Below the pieces are notes generated by a model, which did no database searches, had not been told where the DNA came from, and worked only from the letters and a program-made list of their open reading frames with translations. 64,000 nucleotides of DNA from Hanstruepera ponticola (GTDB taxonomy: Bacteria; Bacteroidota; Bacteroidia; Flavobacteriales; Flavobacteriaceae), in contig NZ_JABANC010000001.1 in the NCBI RefSeq assembly GCF_012931685.1, forward strand, positions 868,001 through 932,000. The letters run 5' to 3'. Position numbers and translations under genes: made by a program. Positions 35,382 to 44,505 of the stretch are shown here, in pieces (the stretch's first letter is position 1; every line of letters begins with the position of its first letter).

Positions 35382-36518
35382 ATGAAAAAACTAGCCTTCT
35401 TTCTCACTACTATATTTGTGTTACAATCTGTTACATCTCAGGTAAATTTTGAGTCTTTTCAATCTTCAAAACTAGGAGAAACCAGAGATTTAAAAATTCT
35501 TCTTCCTAGAGGCTATAATCCTGAAGAGAAAACCGAATATCCTTTGGTTATTGTATTAGATGGTGATTATCTTTTTGAACCAGTAATTGGAAATATAGAT
35601 TACCAGTCTTATTGGGATGACATGCCAGAATGTGTGGTTGTAGGAGTAAAACAAGCCGATACGAGGACGCTCGATTTTTCGTTTAGTGATGAAACCTTTC
35701 TGCCTTCATATGATGGTGCCAGTTTTTTTGAATTTATTGGAATGGAACTCATTCCCTATATTGAGGATTCTTACAGTGTTTCTGATTTTAGGATTGTAAT
35801 TGGCCATGATTTAAGTGCCAATTTTATTAATTATTACCTGTTCAAGGAATATCCGTTATTTAGAGCCTACATTTCTTTAAGTCCAGATTTAGCACCTCAA
35901 ATGGACATTCGTCTTCAGGAAAAATTACCTTCTTTACAAGAAGACACGTTTTATTATTTAGCAACTGCCGATGATGATATAAAGGCATTACATGCTAAAA
36001 TTGTTTCAGCTAATGATTTGTTGAAAACTATTGATAATCCAAAACTGCATTATAGATTTGACAATTTTGAAGATGCTAACCATTATTCTCTGGTAGGTTT
36101 AGGTATTCCGAAAGCCATTAATGAAATATTTACACTTTATAAACCTATCAACCGATTGGAATATCAAGAAAAGGTTTTAACGTATGAAGAAGGTCCTTTT
36201 GCTTATTTGGAAAAAAAATATGAAGATATCAAGACGTTTTATGGTTTTGAGAAAAAACCTATAGAGAATGATTTTAGAGCTGTTGCGGCAGCCGCCAAGA
36301 AGCTTAATGATTTAGAGTCATTAGAAAGTTTATCTAAAATGGCTAGAAAAGAATATCCTGAATCTATGATTAGTGCCTATTATACAGGGATGTATTTTGA
36401 AGAAAAAGGAAATATTAAAAAAGCATTGCAATACTACAATAGCGGTCTTTTATTAACGCCATCAGAGTTTATTGACAAAGAAATGCTTTTGGAAAAAACC
36501 TATGAACTTCAAGATTAA
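35382..36518 (+). CDS. Secreted alpha/beta-hydrolase-fold pseudo-esterase with helical tail (copy 1)
   Basis: A 378-residue exported protein with signal peptide MKKLAFFLTTIFVLQSVTSQ. The first 250 residues follow the putative-esterase (EstD/Fes-like) fold: 'LKILLPRGYNPEEKTEYPLVIVLDGDYLF', 'ELIPYIEDSYSVSDFRIVIGH' and 'DNFEDANHYSLV' with His234. At the nucleophile elbow, where G-x-S-x-G is expected, it reads GHDLSAN: the serine is Asp143. The C-terminal 120 residues are helical with a TPR-like motif (ISAYYTGMYFEEKGNIKKALQYYNSGL). It is probably not a normal serine esterase; see the paralogue at 36606. Confidence 0.85.
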   Translation: MKKLAFFLTTIFVLQSVTSQVNFESFQSSKLGETRDLKILLPRGYNPEEKTEYPLVIVLDGDYLFEPVIGNIDYQSYWDDMPECVVVGVKQADTRTLDFSFSDETFLPSYDGASFFEFIGMELIPYIEDSYSVSDFRIVIGHDLSANFINYYLFKEYPLFRAYISLSPDLAPQMDIRLQEKLPSLQEDTFYYLATADDDIKALHAKIVSANDLLKTIDNPKLHYRFDNFEDANHYSLVGLGIPKAINEIFTLYKPINRLEYQEKVLTYEEGPFAYLEKKYEDIKTFYGFEKKPIENDFRAVAAAAKKLNDLESLESLSKMARKEYPESMISAYYTGMYFEEKGNIKKALQYYNSGLLLTPSEFIDKEMLLEKTYELQD

Positions 36519-36520
36519 AT

Positions 36521-36553
36521 TTGAAAAATAGTGCATTTCATCGAATATATTTG
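36521..36553 (+). promoter_or_regulatory. Promoter of the second pseudo-esterase gene
   Basis: TTG (36521-36523), 22 bases, then TATATTTG (36546-36553), an exact -7 match, about 52 bases before the ATG at 36606. The two paralogues can thus be expressed separately. Confidence 0.55.
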
Positions 36554-36605
36554 CACTTTAAAGAATAATTAGTACTTTTATAGCCCAAATCTTAACCTAC
36601 TAATT

Positions 36606-37814
36606 ATGAAAAGAGCTGTACTTATTACGCTGTTTTTAACTTTTTTTGTGTCGTTGTTTGCTCAAACAACTATTAAAGAATTTAAATCAGGAAAGTTAAA
36701 TTCCACAAGACAATTAAAAATTAAGCTTCCTAAAGATTATGATGATACTTCAACAATAAAATATCCGTTAATAATTGTATTTGATGGCGATTATCTCTTT
36801 GGTCCTGTAGTTGGGCAAACACAATTTCAAACTTATTTTGATGAAATGCCAGGCTGTATTGTTGTAGGTATTTCCCAAGGTAAAGAAAGACCATACGATA
36901 GTCTGGTTGACGAAGTTACGGGTCTGCCTTTTGAGTCAGGAGCTCGTTTTTTTGAGTTTATTGGTCAGGAATTAATACCTTATTTAGATGCAAAATATAA
37001 TACAAGCAAGTTCCGTGTAGCGGTTGGTCATAATATAATGGGGAATTTTATTAATTCTTTTATGATGAAAGATCTTCCGCTATTTCATGCTTATGTAAAT
37101 TTGAGTCCTGATTTGGTTGGTTCTATGGGTGAGAATATTTCAAATCGTTTGGAGTGGGCAAAGAGTGATGTGTTTTATTACATGGCTACGAGTTCTAAAG
37201 ATAAAAAGCGATTGAGAGAAGAAATTTTAGAAACAAATGAAAGAATCAAAGCGTTAGATAATCCTAAACTCACCTATTATTTTGATGATTTTGAAGGAGA
37301 ATCCCATTACACATTAGTAACTGGAGCCGTTTCTAAAGCTTTTGATAAAATCTTTGAAATGTATAAACCACTTCACGAAAAGGAACTTACCGAAAAGGTA
37401 CTTCCTTTTGATGGTACTCTGGATGAATATTTAGTTTCACGTTATGACCGTATTGAAGAGCTTTTCGGTATTGTAAAACCTATATCAGAAGAAGAGTTTC
37501 AAAAGGTAGTTGCTGTTGCTGATGAAAGAGAAGATATTGAGTCATTACAAAAATTGGGTAAGTTGGCAAACAAGCAAAACCCAGATTTACTGCTTGGTAA
37601 TTACTATTTGGCATTACATGCTGAAAAAACAGAAAAGCCTAAAAAAGCAGTTAAATTTTATGAAGCGGCTTTAGCACTAAATGAAACTGAGGCAATAAAA
37701 AAGGATCTTATTCAAACTAATATGGATGCTTTATTGACTCAAATTTCTAAAAGCAAAGAAAAGGACAAGGACAAAGAGATTGAAGAAAGTGAAGTTGTAG
37801 CTGAATCAGACTAA
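36606..37814 (+). CDS. Secreted alpha/beta-hydrolase-fold pseudo-esterase with helical tail (copy 2)
   Basis: A 402-residue paralogue of the preceding protein, aligning without gaps through the first 240 residues (YPLIIVFDGDYLFGPVVG; ELIPYLDAKYN; DFEGESHYTLV). The signal peptide is MKRAVLITLFLTFFVSLFAQ. The nucleophile elbow reads GHNIMGN, with Asn143 in place of Ser; His234 is kept. A helical/TPR-like tail (LLLGNYYLALHAEKTEKPKKAVKFYEAALALNE) and a charged C-terminus (SKEKDKDKEIEESEVVAESD) follow. It arose by tandem duplication. Loss of the serine in both copies, by different substitutions, suggests that binding rather than hydrolysis is conserved. Confidence 0.85.
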   Translation: MKRAVLITLFLTFFVSLFAQTTIKEFKSGKLNSTRQLKIKLPKDYDDTSTIKYPLIIVFDGDYLFGPVVGQTQFQTYFDEMPGCIVVGISQGKERPYDSLVDEVTGLPFESGARFFEFIGQELIPYLDAKYNTSKFRVAVGHNIMGNFINSFMMKDLPLFHAYVNLSPDLVGSMGENISNRLEWAKSDVFYYMATSSKDKKRLREEILETNERIKALDNPKLTYYFDDFEGESHYTLVTGAVSKAFDKIFEMYKPLHEKELTEKVLPFDGTLDEYLVSRYDRIEELFGIVKPISEEEFQKVVAVADEREDIESLQKLGKLANKQNPDLLLGNYYLALHAEKTEKPKKAVKFYEAALALNETEAIKKDLIQTNMDALLTQISKSKEKDKDKEIEESEVVAESD

Positions 37815-37885
37815 CAAAAACTCTTAAAAACTATTTGCATTTACAATAGAATAATAATTACTTTAGCCTAAATAAATTATATTTT

Positions 37886-39247
37886 TTGGCTAAAGTAAAA
37901 ACAACCTTTTATTGTCAGAATTGTGGATCGCAATATGCCAAATGGCAAGGTCAGTGCAATGCCTGTAAAGAGTGGAATACCATTGCCGAAGAGGTCATTC
38001 AAAAACCTGAAAAAAGCGATTGGAAATCTACCTCTTCAGCTAAATCGAAACGCACTTCTAAACCGCTATTAATTAATGAAATTGATGCTTCGCAAGATGC
38101 TAGGATGCAAACCAACGATGCCGAATTTAACCGTGTTTTAGGTGGAGGCATTGTTCCGGGTTCATTAAGCCTTTTAGGAGGTGAACCTGGTATTGGAAAA
38201 AGTACCTTGCTATTGCAGATAGCTTTAAAACTGCCATACAAAACACTGTATGTTTCAGGAGAAGAAAGCCAAAAGCAAATAAAAATGCGTGCCGAACGTA
38301 TCAATCCCAATAATAACAACTGCTACATTCTTACAGAAACTAAAACTCAAAATATTTTCAAACAAATTGAGGATTTAGAACCAGATATTGTGGTAGTCGA
38401 TTCTATTCAAACACTTCATAGCGATTATATTGAATCGTCTTCCGGAAGTATTTCTCAAATAAAAGAATGTACTACCGAACTTATAAAATTTGCTAAAGAA
38501 ACCGCAACGCCTGTTCTATTAATTGGTCATATTACTAAAGATGGCAATATTGCTGGGCCGAAAATTTTAGAGCATATGGTCGATACGGTATTGCAATTTG
38601 AGGGTGACCGCAACCATGTGTTTAGAATTCTACGTGCCAACAAAAACCGTTTTGGCTCCACCAACGAATTAGGCATTTATGAAATGCAAGGTTCAGGTCT
38701 TCGAGAGGTTTCTAATCCTTCAGAAATTTTGATTTCGAAAAAAGACGAAGAATTATCAGGAAATGCCATTGCAGCCACTTTAGAAGGTATGCGACCACTC
38801 ATGATTGAAGTTCAAGCGCTAGTTAGTACGGCCGTTTATGGAACGCCTCAACGTTCTGCAACTGGTTTTAACGCTAAACGATTAAATATGTTACTGGCTG
38901 TTTTAGAAAAACGAGCAGGCTTCAGACTTGGAGCTAAAGATGTTTTTCTAAATATTACTGGAGGTATAACTGTTGATGATCCAGCTATAGATTTGGCAGT
39001 AGTTGCAGCCATATTATCTTCGAATGAAGATGAAGCGTTACAAAAAGATTATTGCTTTGCCGCAGAAGTAGGTTTGTCGGGAGAAATTCGTCCTGTGCAA
39101 CGTGTTGAGCAGCGCATTCTAGAAGCTGAAAAACTTGGGTTTTCTACCATTTTTGTATCTAAATACAATAAAATAGCTTTAAAAAATACAGTTATCAAAA
39201 TTCAAATGATTTCCAAAATTGAGGATTTGGTAAGTTTTATTGTTTAA
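37886..39247 (+). CDS. radA: DNA repair protein RadA (Sms)
   Basis: A RecA-related branch-migration helicase acting in recombinational repair. N-terminal zinc finger 'FYCQNCGSQYAKWQGQCNACKEW' (four Cys), Walker A 'LGGEPGIGKSTLL', 'YVSGEES', the RadA-specific KNRFG motif in 'RANKNRFGSTNE', and the C-terminal Lon-like domain ('RLNMLLAVLEKRAGF...DVFLNITGGITVDDPAIDLAV') are all present. 453 residues, normal. Translation starts at TTG (37886), which gives the family's exact N-terminus AKVKTTFYC; no ATG is available nearby. Confidence 0.97.
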   Translation: MAKVKTTFYCQNCGSQYAKWQGQCNACKEWNTIAEEVIQKPEKSDWKSTSSAKSKRTSKPLLINEIDASQDARMQTNDAEFNRVLGGGIVPGSLSLLGGEPGIGKSTLLLQIALKLPYKTLYVSGEESQKQIKMRAERINPNNNNCYILTETKTQNIFKQIEDLEPDIVVVDSIQTLHSDYIESSSGSISQIKECTTELIKFAKETATPVLLIGHITKDGNIAGPKILEHMVDTVLQFEGDRNHVFRILRANKNRFGSTNELGIYEMQGSGLREVSNPSEILISKKDEELSGNAIAATLEGMRPLMIEVQALVSTAVYGTPQRSATGFNAKRLNMLLAVLEKRAGFRLGAKDVFLNITGGITVDDPAIDLAVVAAILSSNEDEALQKDYCFAAEVGLSGEIRPVQRVEQRILEAEKLGFSTIFVSKYNKIALKNTVIKIQMISKIEDLVSFIV

Positions 39248-39317
39248 AAAGCTCTAAACCAAAGGCTATTTTATCAAAATTCATTAATTTCGCAGGTCGA
39301 AAAGAATGAATGTACTC

Positions 39318-42300
39318 ATGAGCACGAAATTTCCTGAATATAAAGGACTTGACTTGCCAAAAGTAGCTGAAGAAATTCACAACTATTGGGAAGAACATAA
39401 TGTATTTGAAAAAAGCGTTACTACACGAGAAGGTCACAAACCGTATGTGTTTTTTGAAGGACCACCTTCAGCAAACGGTTTACCTGGTGTACACCACGTA
39501 TTAGCACGTGCCATTAAAGATATTTTCCCACGTTACAAAACCATGAAAGGTTACCAAGTAAAGCGCAAAGCTGGATGGGATACCCACGGATTACCTATTG
39601 AATTAGGTGTGGAGAAAGAGTTGGGAATTACCAAAGAAGATATTGGTAAAACCATTTCGGTTGAAGATTACAACGCAGCCTGCCGTAAAGCGGTTATGCG
39701 ATATACTGATGTTTGGAACGACCTCACTCAAAAAATGGGTTATTGGGTAGATATGGACGACCCATACATTACCTACGAGCCAAAATACATGGAGTCGGTT
39801 TGGTGGTTATTAAAACAGATATATAACAAAAGTTTGTTGTATAAAGGCTATACTATTCAACCCTATTCTCCAAAAGCTGGTACAGGATTAAGTTCTCATG
39901 AGCTAAACCAACCTGGAACCTATCAAGATGTAACAGATACAACGGTTGTAGCACAGTTTAAAGCTAATGAAGCATCGCTTCCAGACTTTTTAAAAGATGA
40001 AGGAACTATTTATTTCTTGGCTTGGACAACCACACCTTGGACTTTGCCAAGTAATACAGCATTAACAGTTGGACCAAAAATAGAATACGTTTTAGTTGAA
40101 ACTTATAATCAATATACATTTGAACCTATGAACGTGGTATTGGCTAAAAAACTAGTCAATTATCAATTTTCAGGAAAGTTCAATCGAGTTGAAGCTAAGT
40201 CAGAGTTATTAGATTATAAATCTGGTGATAAGAAGATTCCATATTACGTTGTAAAAGAGTTTTTGGGTAAAGATTTAGTAGGCATCACTTACGAGCAGTT
40301 ATTGCCATACGCCTTACCACATGACAATCCGGAACATGCGTTTAGAGTCATTGCGGGTGATTTTGTAACAACTGAAGACGGAACAGGAATTGTTCATACA
40401 GCACCAACCTTTGGTGCAGACGATGCCTTGGTTGCTAAACAAGCTACTCCAGAAGTACCACCAATGTTAGTGAAAGACGACAATGGGAATTTAGTACCAT
40501 TGGTTGATTTACAAGGAAAATTCAGGCCAGAAATGGGTGAATTTGCAGGTAAGTATGTAAAAAACGAATATTACAATGATGGTGAGGCACCAGAAAAATC
40601 TGTTGATGTTGAGTTGGCCATCAAATTAAAAACCGAAAATAAAGCCTTTAAGGTTGAAAAATATAAGCATAGCTATCCTAACTGCTGGCGAACTGATAAG
40701 CCAATTCTTTACTATCCATTAGATTCTTGGTTTATTAAAGTAACCGATGTAAAGGACAGAATGTTTGAATTGAATGAAACCATTAACTGGAAACCAAAAG
40801 CAACTGGAACTGGTCGTTTTGGAAATTGGCTTGCCAATGCTAATGATTGGAATTTGTCTCGCTCACGTTATTGGGGAATTCCGTTGCCAATTTGGAGAAC
40901 CGAAGATGGTAAAGAAGAAATATGCATTGGTTCGGTTGAAGAATTAAAAACAGAAATGGCAAAAGCCGTTGAAGCAGGTATCTTATCAAAAGATATTTTC
41001 GAAGATTTTGAAGTCGGAAATATGTCTGATGAGAATTATGCTACCATTGATTTACATAAAAACATTGTAGATGAGATTGTTTTAGTTTCACCTTCAGGAC
41101 AACCTATGAAGCGTGAAGCAGATTTAATTGATGTGTGGTTCGATTCTGGATCCATGCCTTATGCGCAATGGCATTATCCATTTGAAAACAAAGATAAAAT
41201 TGACGAAAACAAATCATTTCCAGCCGATTTTATTGCAGAAGGTGTAGACCAAACTAGAGGTTGGTTCTATACGCTACATGCTATTGGAACTATGGTGTTT
41301 GATTCGGTTGCTTATAAAAACGTGGTGTCTAATGGATTGGTTCTTGACAAAAACGGACAGAAAATGTCTAAACGTCTTGGAAATGCTACAGACCCATTTG
41401 AAACCTTATCAACTTATGGTGCCGATGCCACACGTTGGTACATGATTTCAAACGCAAATCCTTGGGATAACCTAAAATTTGATGTAGATGGCATTGAGGA
41501 AGTAAAACGCAAATTCTTCGGAACACTTTACAATACCTACTCATTTTTCAGTTTATATACCAATTTAGATAAGTTTAATTACAGTGAGGCTGATATTCCA
41601 TTGCAAGAACGTCCAGAGTTAGATCGTTGGATTTTATCAGAATTACACACCTTAATTCAAAAAGTAGACACATTCTATGCAGAATACGAGCCTACTAAAG
41701 CAGCCAGAGCTATTTCAGACTATACACAAGAGTATTTGAGTAACTGGTATGTGCGTTTAAGTAGAAGACGTTTTTGGAAAGGCGATTATCAAACCGATAA
41801 AATTTCGGCTTATCAAACGCTTTACACCTGTATGGTCACTATCGCAAAGTTAGGAGCACCAATTGCACCTTTCTTTATGGATAAACTGTATTTAGATTTA
41901 AACTCGGTTACCAACAAAGAATCGTTTGAGAGTATCCATCTTGCCGATTTCCCAGTCTTTGATGAGACTTATATAGATAAGAGTTTAGAACGTAAAATGG
42001 AAGCGGCTCAAACAATTTCATCTTTAGTATTGTCGTTAAGGGCTAAAGAAAAGATTAAGGTACGTCAACCGTTACAAAAGATTATGATTCCTATTGATTC
42101 AAATCAGCAAAAAGAAGAGATTTTGGCGGTAGCTGATTTAATTAAACATGAAGTTAACATAAAAGATATTGAACTTTTAGAAGACGCTTCAGATATTTTG
42201 GTGAAACAGATTAAACCTAATTTTAAAGTATTAGGTCCACGTTTTGGGAAGGATATGAAGGCCGTTTCTGCTGAAATTCAAAAGTTTAATGCTGAAGACA

Positions 42301-42722
42301 TAAAAAAAATCGAGCAAAATGGTGTTTTAGACGTTGAAGTTAACGGAAAAAATATTACTTTAGAACTCGAAGATGTTGAGATTACATCACAAGACATCGA
42401 AGGTTGGTTAGTTGCTAATGAAGGTGCATTAACTGTTGCTCTAGATGTCACAATTTCTGAAGATTTACGCAGAGAAGGGATTGCTCGTGAGCTCGTAAAT
42501 CGTATTCAAAATTTACGTAAAGATTCAGGATTTGAAGTCACAGACAGAATTGATGTGATGCTTCAAAAAGAAGACAATATTGTTAATGCAGTCCGAGCTA
42601 ATATGGAATATATAAAAGCGGAGACTTTAACGGAAGAATTAGAAATTAAAGATCAAATAAATAGTGGTATTGAAATCGCTTTTGATGATATAAATACCAA
42701 GTTGTTTATTCAAAAACATTAA
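39318..42722 (+). CDS. ileS: Isoleucyl-tRNA synthetase
   Basis: A class I synthetase that charges tRNA-Ile. The HIGH-type motif is 'PSANGLPGVHHVLARAIKD' (GVHHV) and the KMSKS motif is 'GQKMSKRLGNATDPF'. The editing (CP1) domain includes 'YFLAWTTTPWTLPSNTALTVGP' and 'VAGDFVTTEDGTGIVHTAPTFGADD'-like parts. At 1134 residues it is of the long type usual in Bacteroidota, with an extended C-terminal region (DVTISEDLRREGIARELVNRIQNLRKDSGF). The ATG at 39318 (STKFPEYKGLDLPKVAEEI) is preferred over an ATG four codons earlier. dksA-like follows after 4 bases. Confidence 0.97.
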   Translation: MSTKFPEYKGLDLPKVAEEIHNYWEEHNVFEKSVTTREGHKPYVFFEGPPSANGLPGVHHVLARAIKDIFPRYKTMKGYQVKRKAGWDTHGLPIELGVEKELGITKEDIGKTISVEDYNAACRKAVMRYTDVWNDLTQKMGYWVDMDDPYITYEPKYMESVWWLLKQIYNKSLLYKGYTIQPYSPKAGTGLSSHELNQPGTYQDVTDTTVVAQFKANEASLPDFLKDEGTIYFLAWTTTPWTLPSNTALTVGPKIEYVLVETYNQYTFEPMNVVLAKKLVNYQFSGKFNRVEAKSELLDYKSGDKKIPYYVVKEFLGKDLVGITYEQLLPYALPHDNPEHAFRVIAGDFVTTEDGTGIVHTAPTFGADDALVAKQATPEVPPMLVKDDNGNLVPLVDLQGKFRPEMGEFAGKYVKNEYYNDGEAPEKSVDVELAIKLKTENKAFKVEKYKHSYPNCWRTDKPILYYPLDSWFIKVTDVKDRMFELNETINWKPKATGTGRFGNWLANANDWNLSRSRYWGIPLPIWRTEDGKEEICIGSVEELKTEMAKAVEAGILSKDIFEDFEVGNMSDENYATIDLHKNIVDEIVLVSPSGQPMKREADLIDVWFDSGSMPYAQWHYPFENKDKIDENKSFPADFIAEGVDQTRGWFYTLHAIGTMVFDSVAYKNVVSNGLVLDKNGQKMSKRLGNATDPFETLSTYGADATRWYMISNANPWDNLKFDVDGIEEVKRKFFGTLYNTYSFFSLYTNLDKFNYSEADIPLQERPELDRWILSELHTLIQKVDTFYAEYEPTKAARAISDYTQEYLSNWYVRLSRRRFWKGDYQTDKISAYQTLYTCMVTIAKLGAPIAPFFMDKLYLDLNSVTNKESFESIHLADFPVFDETYIDKSLERKMEAAQTISSLVLSLRAKEKIKVRQPLQKIMIPIDSNQQKEEILAVADLIKHEVNIKDIELLEDASDILVKQIKPNFKVLGPRFGKDMKAVSAEIQKFNAEDIKKIEQNGVLDVEVNGKNITLELEDVEITSQDIEGWLVANEGALTVALDVTISEDLRREGIARELVNRIQNLRKDSGFEVTDRIDVMLQKEDNIVNAVRANMEYIKAETLTEELEIKDQINSGIEIAFDDINTKLFIQKH

Positions 42723-42726
42723 AATT

Positions 42727-43110
42727 ATGGCAGTAGATTCAAATGTAAGATATTCAGATAAGGATTTAGCAGAATTTAAGGAGCTAATACAAGAGAAGAT
42801 AAAAAAAGCACAGCACGATTTAGAGCTTATTAAAAGTGCCTATATGAATGACCTTAACAATGGAACTGATGATACATCACCCACATTTAAGGCATTTGAA
42901 GAGGGCAGTGAAACCATGAGTAAAGAAGCGAATTCACAGCTGGCAATTCGTCAAGAAAAGTTTATTCGAGACCTTAAAAATGCGTTAATTAGAATTGAAA
43001 ACAAAACGTATGGTGTTTGTCGTGTAACAGGTAAACTTATAAGTAAGGAACGTTTAAAACTAGTTCCTCATGCTACACTGAGTATTGAAGCTAAAAATAT
43101 GCAGCAATAA
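42727..43110 (+). CDS. TraR/DksA-family protein with degenerate zinc finger
   Basis: A 127-residue protein of the DksA/TraR family, which binds the RNA polymerase secondary channel. A long coiled coil (about residues 10-90, DKDLAEFKELIQEKIKKAQHDLELIK...FIRDLKNALIRIENKTYG) is followed by the finger region 'YGVCRVTGKLISKERLKLVPHATLSIEAK'. Only the first of the four canonical zinc cysteines is kept (Cys98); the others are Thr, Pro/His and similar. It is translated from the ileS mRNA (4-base gap), and a terminator follows. Whether it still modulates RNA polymerase with ppGpp is not known. Confidence 0.9.
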   Translation: MAVDSNVRYSDKDLAEFKELIQEKIKKAQHDLELIKSAYMNDLNNGTDDTSPTFKAFEEGSETMSKEANSQLAIRQEKFIRDLKNALIRIENKTYGVCRVTGKLISKERLKLVPHATLSIEAKNMQQ

Positions 43111-43131
43111 ATTTGAATCAGATAAAATTTT

Positions 43132-43165
43132 AAAACGCTTCAAAACATCCTTGGAGCGTTTTTTT
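43132..43165 (+). terminator. Terminator of the ileS-dksA-like operon
   Basis: Stem AAAACGCTTC/GGAGCGTTTT with one G-T pair and an 11-base loop, ending in a T-run. The next gene starts only 4 bases later, at 43169, so it must rely on another promoter or on read-through. Confidence 0.75.
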
Positions 43166-43168
43166 ATT

Positions 43169-43792
43169 ATGAAGTATTATTTTACCGTTTTTTTATTAAT
43201 TGTTATATCATGGCAAGCTTGTGCGCAAAAACATATAGCAAAAAATCTTGATGCATCTCACATTTCAAACATTAAGATTAATGGAAATAATTTGTTTAAA
43301 ATCAATATTACTTCCCAAGCAACTAGCAATATTGATATGCTATTGAAAGTAGAGGGAGAAGATAATGAACAGATATTACTTCTTTCACGGGTTCAAAATG
43401 ACACACTATATCTAGCAAGCTCTTATCAACCTTTATTTACACCACCAGACAACAAATCCAGTGCTCATAAACAAGTATCCATAGAGTTGGTATTGCAGAT
43501 TCCCGAAAATGTCAATTTATTTTTAGAAAGTGATATTGCTTCTGTTTTTATTTCGGGAAATTATCATGATGTACTCATTGAACTATTAAATGGGCATTTT
43601 AAAACAAGTCAGTTTTTGGGTAACCTAGTTGTCAATACCTTACTGGGAGATATTTATGTTGAAACCAATTATGCCGTACTTGATTGCTATACAAGAAAAG
43701 GTGCTGTTTTTCAGGAAAAATTGGTTGCTGGAGTAAATCAAATTTCGTTAAATTCAGTTAATGGCGACATAACCGTAACTAAAACTGAATAA
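43169..43792 (+). CDS. Secreted DUF4097-like beta-helix protein (putative)
   Basis: A 207-residue exported protein: leader MKYYFTVFLLIVISWQACAQK, cleaved after AQ or lipidated at Cys (WQAC is a poor lipobox). The rest is a series of short beta-strands such as 'ISNIKINGNNLFKINI', 'VSIELVLQIPENVNLFLESDIASVFISGNYHDVLIELLNGHFKTSQFLGNLVVNTLLGDIYVETN' and 'ISLNSVNGDITVTKTE', which resembles the DUF4097/DUF2807-like adhesin fold. The start is placed at 43169; a longer frame from 43085 would run through the terminator. Function unknown. lspA begins about 90 bases later. Confidence 0.7.
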   Translation: MKYYFTVFLLIVISWQACAQKHIAKNLDASHISNIKINGNNLFKINITSQATSNIDMLLKVEGEDNEQILLLSRVQNDTLYLASSYQPLFTPPDNKSSAHKQVSIELVLQIPENVNLFLESDIASVFISGNYHDVLIELLNGHFKTSQFLGNLVVNTLLGDIYVETNYAVLDCYTRKGAVFQEKLVAGVNQISLNSVNGDITVTKTE

Positions 43793-43884
43793 TATTTCTA
43801 TTTTTGTGCTTCATTTTCAAATCAATGGCTTCAATTTAAGCCCAAATATAAATTTAAAAGATTGCCACTTTCTTGGTGAAGATT

Positions 43885-44505
43885 ATGTCCCTAAAAAAAT
43901 CCATTCTTTTTATTATTATTATTTTATTGATTGATCAGATTAGTAAAATTTATATAAAAACACATTTTGTGTTAGGAGAAGATGTTGAAGTCTTTTCTTG
44001 GTTCAAGCTATATTTTGTGGAAAATGACGGTATGGCTTGGGGAACAAAAATTAGTGATTTCATCTCTTTTATTAGTGACCGTAAGGCAAAAATTGCCTTA
44101 ACTGTCTTTAGAATTATAGCCATATGTGGAATAGGATATTGGCTTTATGATGCAACAAAAAAACAAAATTCAAGAGTTTTGATTTGGGCTGTAGCATTAA
44201 TATTTGCTGGTGCTATGGGTAATATTATTGACTCTGTGTTTTACGGTGTGTTGTTTAATGATAGTCATGGGCAAGTCGCTTCATTTTTGCCCAAAGCAGG
44301 TGGTTATGATAGTTTGTTACACGGAAAAGTAGTTGATATGCTCTATTTTCCATTATGGAAAGGTTATTTGCCAGACTGGTTACCATTTTATGGTGGTAAA
44401 TATTTTACGTTTTTTGAGCCTGTTTTTAATATAGCAGATGTAGCCATAAGTACAGGTTTTGGGTTACTAATAGTTTTTAATAAAAGGGCTTTTAAAAGTA
44501 ATTAA
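43885..44505 (+). CDS. lspA: Lipoprotein signal peptidase (SPase II)
   Basis: Cleaves the signal peptide of lipid-modified prolipoproteins in the inner membrane. Four membrane helices and the two catalytic aspartates are visible: 'GAMGNIIDSVFYGVLF' and 'FEPVFNIADVAISTGFGLL'. The N-terminal 'LLIDQISKIYIKTHF' with its Asp, and 'FVENDGMAWG', are also family hallmarks. At 206 residues it is longer than the E. coli enzyme (164) because of an insert between the catalytic motifs (about residues 125-180), as usual in Bacteroidota. The start is the ATG at 43885; a TTG four codons earlier is less likely. It ends convergent with the cyclo-ligase gene, overlapping by 4 bases. Confidence 0.95.
   Translation: MSLKKSILFIIIILLIDQISKIYIKTHFVLGEDVEVFSWFKLYFVENDGMAWGTKISDFISFISDRKAKIALTVFRIIAICGIGYWLYDATKKQNSRVLIWAVALIFAGAMGNIIDSVFYGVLFNDSHGQVASFLPKAGGYDSLLHGKVVDMLYFPLWKGYLPDWLPFYGGKYFTFFEPVFNIADVAISTGFGLLIVFNKRAFKSN

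Noticed and set aside
37999-38319. 106-codon minus-strand frame inside radA
   Set aside because: Antisense shadow of the conserved RadA ATPase region.
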